In this document: positions 1-8,897 of the stretch, one piece after another
Layout: each line of letters opens with the position of its first letter
Position numbering within the stretch: position 1 is the first letter of the stretch
NCBI GenBank assembly: GCA_914767715.1
Contig: OU612074.1
Span: forward strand, 15,860,062 to 15,924,061
Direction: 5' to 3'
From: Membranipora membranacea
Taxonomy: Eukaryota; Bryozoa; Gymnolaemata; Cheilostomatida; Membraniporidae
DNA length: 64,000 nucleotides
Translations under genes and position numbers: made by a program
The notes under the pieces: model-generated
What the model saw: the letters and a program-made list of their open reading frames with translations, nothing else
Database searches by the model: none
What the model was told of the DNA's origin: nothing

Positions 1-213
1 CAGCCGCCAAACTAAGAGGGCCAGCCCCAAACGGTTTTCAGTTCCTAAGTCAGCATGAAATTCCACACGGTATAGAGTAGGTTAGGAGGAACTCTATTTT
101 TTAAACTGGCTGTAAAAAACACCAAGGGTCCCCCCTTTGTTACTTTTTTAAATTTTAAAGTCGCTCTCATTTCTGTTCTATTTATCGTAGGATCTTGATA
201 TTCTGGAATTTGA
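1..213 (+). repeat. Partial first monomer (type A, 3' part)
   Basis: This is the remainder of a monomer cut by the window edge, covering monomer positions 122-334. It carries the type A states (GCA, GGT and GGCTGT at the three diagnostic sites). It has two private differences: AGGAACTC where other copies read AGGAAATC (near 90), and CTTGATATT where others read CTTAATATT (near 196). Confidence 0.95.
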
Positions 214-1882
214 ATGAGGCCAATGAGGCCATCAACTGGTCAAAGTTTGAAAGAATTGCGATGGCTTTTTAATTTTTCACCCTGCCGTTTGGCATGTTTT
301 TTTATGACAAAACTGGCCCTCGTTAAAAAAGTTGCTGCCGCCAAACTAAGAGGGCCAGCCCCAAACGGCTTTCAGTTCCTAAGTCAGCATGAAATTCCAC
401 ACGGTATAGAGTAGGTTAGGAGGAAATCTATTTTTTAAACTGGCGGTAAAAAACACCAAGGGTCCCCCCTTTGTTACTTTTTTAAATTTTAAAGTCGCTC
501 TCATTTCTGTTCTATTTATCGTAGGATCTTAATATTCTGGAATTTGAATGAGGCCAATGAGGCCATCAACTGGTCAAAGTTTGAAAGAATTGCGATGGCT
601 TTTTAATTTTTCACCCTGCCGTTTGGCATGTTTTTTTATGACAAAACTGGCCCTCGTTAAAAAAGTTGCAGCCGCCAAACTAAGAGGGCCAGCCCCAAAC
701 GGTTTTAAGTTCCTAAGTCAGCATGAAATTCCACGCGGTAAAGAGTAGGTTAGGAGGAAATCTATTTTTAAACTGGCTGTAAAAAACACCAAGGGTCCCC
801 CCTTTGTTACTTTTTTAAATTTTAAAGTCGCTCTCATTTCTGTTCTATTTATCGTAGGATCTTAATATTCTGGAATTTGAATGAGGCCAATGAGGCCATC
901 AACTGGTCAAAGTTTGAAAGAATTGCGATGGCTTTTTAATTTTTCACCCTGCCGTTTGGCATGTTTTTTTATGACAAAACTGGCCCTCGTTAAAAAAGTT
1001 GCTGCCGCCAAACTAAGAGGGCCAGCCCCAAACGGCTTTCAGTTCCTAAGTCAGCATGAAATTCCACACGGTAAAGAGTAGGTTAGGAGGAAATCTATTT
1101 TTTAAACTGGCGGTAAAAAACACCAAGGGTCCCCCCTTTGTTACTTTTTTAAATTTTAAAGTCGCTCTCATTTCTGTTCTATTTATCGTAGGATCTTAAT
1201 ATTCTGGAATTTGAATGAGGCCAATGAGGCCATCAACTGGTCAAAGTTTCAAAGAATTGCGATGGCTTTTTAATTTTTCACCCTGCCGTTTGGCATGTTT
1301 TTTTATGACAAAACTGGCCCTCGTTAAAAAAGTTGCAGCCGCCAAACTAAGAGGGCCAGCCCCAAACGGTTTTCAGTTCCTAAGTCAGCATGAAATTCCA
1401 CACGGTATAGAGTAGGTTAGGAGGAAATCTATTTTTTAAACTGGCTGTAAAAAACACCAAGGGTCCCCCCTTTGTTACTTTTTTAAATTTTAAAGTCGCT
1501 CTCATTTCTGTTCAATTTATCGTAGGATCTTAATATTCTGGAATTTGAATGAGGCCAATGAGGCCATCAACTGGTCAAAGTTTGAAAGAATTGCGAAGGC
1601 TTTTTAATTTTTCACCCTGCCGTTTGGCATGTTTTTTTATGACAAAACTGGCCTTCGTTAAAAAAGTTGCAGCCGCCAAACTAAGAGGGCCAGCCCCAAA
1701 CGGTTTTCAGTTCCTAAGTCAGCATGAAATTCCACACGGTATAGAGTAGGTTAGGAGGAAATCTATTTTTTAAACTGGCTGTAAAAAACACCAAGGGTCC
1801 CCCCTTTGTTACTTTTTTAAATTTTAAAGTCGCTCTCATTTCTGTTCTATTTATCGTAGGATCTTAATATTCTGGAATTTGA

Positions 1883-1900
1883 ATGAGGCCAATGAGGCCA
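1883..1900 (+). repeat. Tandem 9-mer ATGAGGCCA x2 within each monomer
   Basis: ATGAGGCCA occurs twice in immediate succession at monomer positions 1-18. It is the cause of the MRPMRP start of the open frame. Each half carries a GGCC. The pair is conserved in most copies; variants include ATAAGG (23578, 34589, 62317) and CCAATCAGG (6560, 15246, 17913, 28924). Confidence 0.95.
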
Positions 1901-1908
1901 TCAACTGG

Positions 1909-1919
1909 TCAAAGTTTGA
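1909..1919 (+). repeat. 11-bp palindrome TCAAAGTTTGA
   Basis: TCAAA and TTTGA are reverse complements around a central G, at monomer positions 27-37. It is a short symmetrical site repeated in most copies and could bind a dimeric protein. No specific factor is recognised. Chance occurrence in a 334-bp unit is quite possible. Confidence 0.5.
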
Positions 1920-1981
1920 AAGAATTGCGATGGCTTTTTAATTTTTCACCCTGCCGTTTGGCATGTTTTTTTATGACAAAA

Positions 1982-2027
1982 CTGGCCCTCGTTAAAAAAG
2001 TTGCTGCCGCCAAACTAAGAGGGCCAG
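1982..2027 (+). repeat. 9-bp perfect inverted repeat with 28-nt loop
   Basis: CTGGCCCTC at 1982-1990 and GAGGGCCAG at 2019-2027 are exact reverse complements separated by 28 nt, at monomer positions 100-108 and 137-145. The arms are G+C rich and could form a hairpin or cruciform. They are conserved in most copies. Exceptions exist: one arm reads GGGCAAGCC in the 49.6-52.5 kb block, and ACTGTCC or ACTGGACC occurs in a few others. The loop carries the first A/B diagnostic site. Confidence 0.85.
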
Positions 2028-2083
2028 CCCCAAACGGCTTTCAGTTCCTAAGTCAGCATGAAATTCCACACGGTATAGAGTAG

Positions 2084-2216
2084 GTTAGGAGGAAATCTAT
2101 TTTTTAAACTGGCGGTAAAAAACACCAAGGGTCCCCCCTTTGTTACTTTTTTAAATTTTAAAGTCGCTCTCATTTCTGTTCTATTTATCGTAGGATCTTA
2201 ATATTCTGGAATTTGA
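2084..2216 (+). repeat. 133-bp inter-frame spacer of the monomer
   Basis: This is the part of the monomer between the TAG and the next ATG. It is AT-rich and contains, in order: GGTTAGGAGGAAATC, a T6AAA tract, the third A/B diagnostic site (GGCGGT or GGCTGT), an A6 tract, a small AAGGG-TCCC-CCCTT inverted repeat with six C, a T6AAATTTTAAAG tract, and a single AATATT. I found no promoter, terminator or RNA gene I could defend. Most length variation in the array falls here: 7-bp deletions in the T/A tract, 3-bp insertions after CGTA, and changes in the C6 and A6 runs. Confidence 0.9.
2127..2140 (+). repeat. Small C-run hairpin (AAGGG / CCCTT)
   Basis: AAGGG and CCCTT flank a TCCC loop at the C6 run in every monomer. 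The C run varies from 5 to 7 (5 at about 27500, 38510, 41855, 42525, 45195, 46200 and 49540), as expected for replication slippage. Confidence 0.6.
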
Positions 2217-3217
2217 ATGAGGCCAATGAGGCCATCAACTGGTCAAAGTTTGAAAGAATTGCGATGGCTTTTTAATTTTTCACCCTGCCGTTTGGCATGT
2301 TTTTTTATGACAAAACTGGCCCTCGTTAAAAAAGTTGCAGCCGCCAAACTAAGAGGGCCAGCCCCAAACGGTTTTCAGTTCCTAAGTCAGCATGAAATTC
2401 CACACGGTATAGAGTAGGTTAGGAGGAAATCTATTTTTTAAACTGGCTGTAAAAAACACCAAGGGTCCCCCCTTTGTTACTTTTTTAAATTTTAAAGTCG
2501 CTCTCATTTCTGTTCTATTTATCGTAGGATCTTAATATTCTGGAATTTGAATGAGGCCAATGAGGCCATCAACTGGTCAAAGTTTGAAAGAATTGCGATG
2601 GCTTTTTAATTTTTCACCCTGCCGTTTGGCATGTTTTTTTATGACAAAACTGGCCCTCGTTAAAAAAGTTGCTGCCGCCAAACTAAGAGGGCCAGCCCCA
2701 AACGGCTTTCAGTTCCTAAGTCAGCATGAAATTCCACACGGTATAGAGTAGGTTAGGAGGAAATCTATTTTTTAAACTGGCGGTAAAAAACACCAAGGGT
2801 CCCCCCTTTGTTACTTTTTAAAATTTTAAAGTCGCTCTCATTTCTGTTCTATTTATCGTAGGATCTTAATATTCTGGAATTTGAATGAGGCCAATGAGGC
2901 CATCAACTGGTCAAAGTTTGAAAGAATTGCGATGGCTTTTTAATTTTTCACCCTGCCGTTTGGCATGTTTTTTTATGACAAAACTGGCCCTCGTTAAAAA
3001 AGTTGCAGCCGCCAAACTAAGAGGGCCAGCCCCAAACGGTTTTCAGTTCCTAAGTCAGCATGAAATTCCACACGGTATAGAGTAGGTTAGGAGGAAATCT
3101 ATTTTTAAACTGGCTGTAAAAAACACCAAGGGTCCCCCCTTTGTTACTTTTTTAAATTTTAAAGTCGCTCTCATTTCTGTTCTATTTATCGTAGGATCTT
3201 AATATTCTGGAATTTGA

Positions 3218-3885
3218 ATGAGGCCAATGAGGCCATCAACTGGTCAAAGTTTGAAAGAATCGCGATGGCTTTTTAATTTTTCACCCTGCCGTTTGGCATG
3301 TTTTTTTATGACAAAACTGGCCCTCGTTAAAAAAGTTGCAGCCGCCAAACTAAGAGGGCCAGCCCCAAACGGCTTTCAGTTCCTAAGTCAGCATGAAATT
3401 CCACACGGTATAGAGTAGGTTAGGAGGAAATCTATTTTTTAAACTGGCTGTAAAAAACACCAAGGGTCCCCCCTTTGTTACTTTTTTAAATTTTAAAGTC
3501 GCTCTCATTTCTGTTCTATTTATCGTAGGATCTTAATATTCTGGAATTTGAATGAGGCCAATGAGGCCATCAACTGGTCAAAGTTTGAAAGAATTGCGAT
3601 GGCTTTTTAATTTTTCACCCTGCCGTTTGGCATGTTTTTTTATGACAAAACTGGCCCTCGTTAAAAAAGTTGCAGCCGCCAAACTCAGAGGGCCAGCCCC
3701 AAACGGTTTTCAGTTCCTAAGTCAGCATGAAATTCCACACGGTATAGAGTAGGTTAGGAGGAAATCTATTTTTTAAACTGGCGGTAAAAAACACCAAGGG
3801 TCCCCCCTTTGTTACTTTTTTAAATTTTAAAGTCGCTCTCATTTCTGTTCTATTTATCGTAGGATCTTAATATTCTGGAATTTGA
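3218..3885 (+). repeat. Two adjacent hybrid A/B monomers
   Basis: The monomer at 3218 has A, C, T at the three diagnostic sites, and the next (3552) has A, T, G. Both mix type A and type B states. Together they read as reciprocal-looking products of exchange between monomer types inside the array. Confidence 0.75.
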
Positions 3886-6800
3886 ATGAGGCCAATGAGG
3901 CCATCAACTGGTCAAAGTTTGAAAGAATTGCGATGGCTTTTTGATTTTTCACCCTGCCGTTTGGCATGTTTTTTTATGACAAAACTGGCCCTCGTTAAAA
4001 AAGTTGCAGCCGCTAAACTAAGAGGGCCAGCCCCAAACGGTTTTCAGTTCCTAAGTCAGCATGAAATTCCACACGGTATAGAGTAGGTTAGGAGGAAATC
4101 TATTTTTTAAACTGGCTGTAAAAAACACCAAGGGTCCCCCCTTTGTTACTTTTTTAAATTTTAAAGTCGCTCTCATTTCTGTTCTATTTATCGTAGGATC
4201 TTAATATTCTGGAATTTGAATGAGGCCAATGAGGCCATCAACTGGTCAAAGTTTGAAAGAATTGCGATGGCTTTTTAATTTTTCACCCTGCCGTTTGGCA
4301 TGTTTTTTTATGACAAAACTGGCCCTCGTTAAAAAAGTTGCAGCCGCCAAACTAAGAGGGCCAGCCCCAAACGGTTTTCAGTTCCTAAGTCAGCATGAAA
4401 TTCCACACGGTATAGAGTAGGTTAGGAGGAAATCTATTTTTTAAACTGGCTGTAAAAAACACCAAGGGTCCCCCCTTTGTTACTTTTTTAAATTTTAAAG
4501 TCGCTCTCATTTCTGTTCTATTTATCGTAGGATCTTAATATTCTGGAATTTGAATGAGGCCAATGAGGCCATCAACTGGTCAAAGTTTGAAAGAATTGCG
4601 ATGGCTTTTTAATTTTTCACCCTGCCGTTTGGCATGTTTTTTTATGACAAAACTGGCCCTCGTTAAAAAAGTTGCAGCCGCCAAACTAAGAGGGCCAGCC
4701 CCAAACGGTTTTCAGTTCCTAAGTCAGCATGAAATTCCACACGGTATAGAGTAGGTTAGGAGGAAATCTATTTTTTAAACTGGCTGTAAAAAACACCAAG
4801 GGTCCCCCCTTTGTTACTTTTTTAAATTTTAAAGTCGCTCTCATTTCTGTTCTATTTATCGTAGGATCTTAATATTCTGGAATTTGAATGAGGCCAATGA
4901 GGCCATCAACTGGTCAAAGTTTGAAAGAATTGCGATGGCTTTTTAATTTTTCACCCTGCCGTTTGGCATGTTTTTTTATGACAAAACTGGCCCTCGTTAA
5001 AAAAGTTGCTGCCGCCAAACTAAGAGGGCCAGCCCCAAACGGCTTTCAGTTCCTAAGTCAGCATGAAATTCCACACGGTATAGAGTAGGTTAGGAGGAAA
5101 TCTATTTTTTAAACTGGCGGTAAAAAACACCAAGGGTCCCCCCTTTGTTACTTTTTTAAATTTTAAAGTCGCTCTCATTTCTGTTCTATTTATCGTAGGA
5201 TCTTAATATTCTGGAATTTGAATGAGGCCAATGAGGCCATCAACTGGTCAAAGTTTGAAAGAATTGCGATGGCTTTTTAATTTTTCACCCTGCCGTTTGG
5301 CATGTTTTTTTATGACAAAACTGGCCCTCGTTAAAAAAGTTGCAGCCGCCAAACTAAGAGGGCCAGCCCCAAACGGTTTTCAGTTCCTAAGTCAGCATGA
5401 AATTCCACACGGTATAGAGTAGGTTAGGAGGAAATCTATTTTTTAAACTGGCTGTAAAAAAGCACCAAGGGTCCCCCCTTTGTTACTTTTTTAAATTTTA
5501 AAGTCGCTCTCATTTCTGTTCTATTTATCGTAGGATCTTAATATTCTGGAATTTGAATGAGGCCAATGAGGCCATCAACTGGTCAAAGTTTGAAAGAATT
5601 GCGATGGCTTTTTAATTGTTCACCCTGCCGTTTGGCATGTTTTTTTATGACAAAACTGGCCCTCGTTAAAAAAGTTGCTGCCGCCAAACTAAGAGGGCCA
5701 GCCCCAAACGGCTTTCAGTTCCTAAGTCAGCATGAAATTCCACACGGTATAGAGTAGGTTAGGAGGAAATCTATTTTTTAAACTGGCGGTAAAAAACACC
5801 AAGGGTCCCCCCTTTGTTACTTTTTTAAATTTTAAAGTCGCTCTCATTTCTGTTCTATTAATCGTAGGATCTTAATATTCTGGAATTTGAATGAGGCCAA
5901 TGAGGCCATCAACTGGTCAAAGTTTGAAAGAATTGCGATGGCTTTTTAATTTTTCACCCTGCCGTTTGGCATGTTTTTTTATGACAAAACTGGCCCTCGT
6001 TAAAAAAGTTGCTGCCGCCAAACTAAGAGGGCCAGCCCCAAACGGCTTTCAGTTCCTAAGTCAGCATGAAATTCCACACGGTATAGAGTAGGTTAGGAGG
6101 AAATCTATTTTTTAAACTGGCGGTAAAAAACACCAAGGGTCCCCCCTTTGTTACTTTTTTAAATTTTAAAGTCGCTCTCATTTCTGTTCTATTTATCGTA
6201 GGATCTTAATATTCTGGAATTTGAATGAGGCCAATGAGGCCATCAACTGGTCAAAGTTTGAAAGAATTGCGATGGCTTTTTAATTTTTCACCCTGCCGTT
6301 TGGCATGTTTTTTTATGACAAAACTGGCCCTCGTTAAAAAAGTTGCAGCCGCCAAACTAAGAGGGCCAGCCCCAAACGGTTTTCAGTTCCTAAGTCAGCA
6401 TGAAATTCCACACGGTATAGAGTAGGTTAGGAGGAAATCTATTTTTTAAACTGGCTGTAAAAAAGCACCAAGGGTCCCCCCTTTGTTACTTTTTTAAATT
6501 TTAAAGTCGCTCTCATTTCTGTTCTATTTATCGTAGGATCTTAATATTCTGGAATTTGAATGAGGCCAATCAGGCCATCAACTGGTCAAAGTTTGAAAGA
6601 ATTGCGATGGCTTTTTAATTTTTCACCCTGCCGTTTGGCATGTTTTTTTATGACAAAACTGGCCCTCGTTAAAAAAGTTGCTGCCGCCAAACTAAGAGGG
6701 CCAGCCCCAAACGGCTTTCAGTTCCTAAGTCAGCATGAAATTCCACACGGTATAGAGTAGGTTAGGAGGAAATCTATTTTTTAAACTGGCGGTAAAAAAC

Positions 6801-8897
6801 ACCAAGGGTCCCCCCTTTGTTACTTTTTTAAATTTTAAAGTCGCTCTCATTTCTGTTCTATTTATCGTAGGATCTTAATATTCTGGAATTTGAATGAGGC
6901 CAATGAGGCCATCAACTGGTCAAAGTTTGAAAGAATTGCGATGGCTTTTTAATTTTTCACCCTGCCGTTTGGCATGTTTTTTTATGACAAAACTGGCCCT
7001 CGTTAAAAAAGTTGCAGCCGCCAAACTAAGAGGGCCAGCCCCAAACGGTTTTCAGTTCCTAAGTCAGCATGAAATTCCACACGGTATAGAGTAGGTTAGG
7101 AGGAAATCTATTTTTTAAACTGGCTGTAAAAAACACCAAGGGTCCCCCCTTTGTTACTTTTTTAAATTTTAAAGTCGCTCTCATTTCTGTTCTATTTATC
7201 GTAGGATCTTAATATTCTGGAATTTGAATGAGGCCAATGAGGCCATCAACTGGTCAAAGTTTGAAAGAATTGCGATGGCTTTTTAATTTTTCACCCTGCC
7301 GTTTGGCATGTTTTTTTATGACAAAACTGGCCCTCGTTAAAAAAGTTGCTGCCGCCAAACTAAGAGGGCCAGCCCCAAACGGCTTTCAGTTCCTAAGTCA
7401 GCATGAAATTCCACACGGTATAGAGTAGGTTAGGAGGAAATCTATTTTTTAAACTGGCGGTAAAAAACACCAAGGGTCCCCCCTTTGTTACTTTTTTAAA
7501 TTTTAAAGTCGCTCTCATTTCTGTTCTATTTATCGTAGGATCTTAATATTCTGGAATTTGAATGAGGCCAATGAGGCCATCAACTGGTCAAAGTTTGAAA
7601 GAATTGCGATGGCTTTTTAATTTTTCACCCTGCCGTTTGGCATGTTTTTTTATGACAAAACTGGCCCTCGTTAAAAAAGTTGCAGCCGCCAAACTAAGAG
7701 GGCCAGCCCCAAACGGTTTTCAGTTCCTAAGTCAGCATGAAATTCCACACGGTATAGAGTAGGTTAGGAGGAAATCTATTTTTTAAACTGGCTGTAAAAA
7801 ACACCAAGGGTCCCCCCTTTGTTACTTTTTTAAATTTTAAAGTCGCTCTCATTTCTGTTCTATTTATCGTAGGATCTTAATATTCTGGAATTTGAATGAG
7901 GCCAATGAGGCCATCAACTGGTCAAAGTTTGAAAGAATTGCGATGGCTTTTTAATTTTTCACCCTGCCGTTTGGCATGTTTTTTTATGACAAAACTGGCC
8001 CTCGTTAAAAAAGTTGCTGCCGCCAAACTAAGAGGGCCAGCCCCAAACGGCTTTCAGTTCCTAAGTCAGCATGAAATTCCACACGGTATAGAGTAGGTTA
8101 GGAGGAAATCTATTTTTTAAACTGGCGGTAAAAAACACCAAGGGTCCCCCCTTTGTTACTTTTTTAAATTTTAAAGTCGCTCTCATTTCTGTTCTATTTA
8201 TCGTAGGATCTTAATATTCTGGAATTTGAATGAGGCCAATGAGGCCATCAACTGGTCAAAGTTTGAAAGAATTGCGATGGCTTTTTAATTTTTCACCCTG
8301 CCGTTTGGCATGTTTTTTTATGACAAAACTGGCCCTCGTTAAAAAAGTTGCAGCCGCCAAACTAAGAGGGCCAGCCCCAAACGGTTTTCAGTTCCTAAGT
8401 CAGCATGAAATTCCACACGGTATAGAGTAGGTTAGGAGGAAATCTATTTTTTAAACTGGCTGTAAAAAACACCAAGGGTCCCCCCTTTGTTACTTTTTTA
8501 AATTTTAAAGTCGCTCTCATTTCTGTTCTATTTATCGTAGGATCTTAATATTCTGGAATTTGAATGAGGCCAATGAGGCCATCAACTGGTCAAAGTTTGA
8601 AAGAATTGCGATGGCTTTTTAATTTTTCACCCTGCCGTTTGGCATGTTTTTTTATGACAAAACTGGCCCTCGTTAAAAAAGTTGCTGCCGCCAAACTAAG
8701 AGGGCCAGCCCCAAACGGCTTTCAGTTCCTAAGTCAGCATGAAATTCCACACGGTATAGAGTAGGTTAGGAGGAAATCTATTTTTTAAACTGGCTGTAAA
8801 AAGCACCAAGGGTCCCCCCTTTGTTACTTTTTTAAATTTTAAAGTCGCTCTCATTTCTGTTCTATTTATCGTAGGATCTTAATATTCTGGAATTTGA

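Larger units (their letters stand above)
1883..2083 (+). other. 66-codon open frame present in nearly every monomer; probably not a gene
   Basis: An ATG-to-TAG frame of 66 codons fills monomer positions 1-201. About 174 of 191 copies are intact. The translation begins MRPMRPSTGQ, has a mixed hydrophobic middle (FSPCRLACFF) and a basic stretch (KLALVKKVAAAKLRG). I recognise no domain, and no bacterial ribosome site or clear eukaryotic promoter sits just upstream. The A/B differences inside the frame are synonymous (Ala41 GCA/GCT, Gly52 GGT/GGC). Yet across copies I count by eye about 59 distinct missense and about 20 synonymous changes, close to the 3:1 expected without selection, plus nonsense and frameshift copies. 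Array homogenisation alone would keep an accidental frame open. A transcribed micropeptide cannot be excluded, but nothing in the sequence calls for one. Confidence 0.85.
1935..2162 (+). repeat. Two A/T-tract clusters about 165 bp apart in the monomer
   Basis: The first cluster, at monomer positions 53-117, holds T5AAT5, T7 and A6. The second, at 218-280, holds T6A3, A6 and T6A3T4A3. Their centres are about 164 bp apart within a monomer and about 170 bp apart across the junction. A G+C-richer block (about 52% at 121-210) lies between them. This spacing matches a nucleosome repeat and would fit two phased nucleosomes per 334-bp unit. The positions are seen; the nucleosome reading is inference. 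The two halves show no clear sequence homology by eye. Confidence 0.6.
1883..2550 (+). repeat. Canonical 668-bp higher-order dimer (B monomer + A monomer)
   Basis: This is a clean example of the basic higher-order unit. The B monomer at 1883-2216 has T at 2005, C at 2038 and G at 2114. The A monomer at 2217-2550 has A at 2339, T at 2372 and T at 2448. The rest of the unit is essentially identical between the two. The same alternation is clean over 6225-8563 and 11904-13573, and is the prevailing order elsewhere. It is interrupted by same-type runs (A-A-A at 3886-4887, B-B at 5557-6224, B-B-B at 16908-17912) and by hybrid monomers. The dimer has therefore been the predominant unit of amplification, although A and B differ at only about 1% of positions. 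Confidence 0.9.

Noticed and set aside
1903-1919. TGGTCAAAGTTTGA resembles a nuclear-receptor DR1 site.
   Set aside because: The second half-site (AGTTTG) is a poor match, and the palindrome TCAAAGTTTGA explains the symmetry equally well.
2084-2095. GGTTAGGAGG contains TTAGG, the telomere unit of many insects.
   Set aside because: It is a single TTAGG per 334 bp with no tandem run, so it is not telomeric DNA and not evidence for an insect host.
2084-2110. AGGAGG after each open frame, resembling a bacterial ribosome-binding site.
   Set aside because: No start codon follows at a usable distance; the next ATG is over 100 bp away. The context is a eukaryotic-type satellite, so this is chance.
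2002-2125. AAACTGGC occurs twice per monomer, 127 bp apart, each followed by an A run, suggesting an ancestral internal duplication.
   Set aside because: The match is only about 8 bp plus an A tract and does not extend, so it is likely chance.
2127-2165. AAGGG/CCCTT hairpin followed by T tracts, resembling a rho-independent terminator.
   Set aside because: The stem is only 5 bp, the T tract is interrupted and about 10 bases away, and there is no transcription unit to end.
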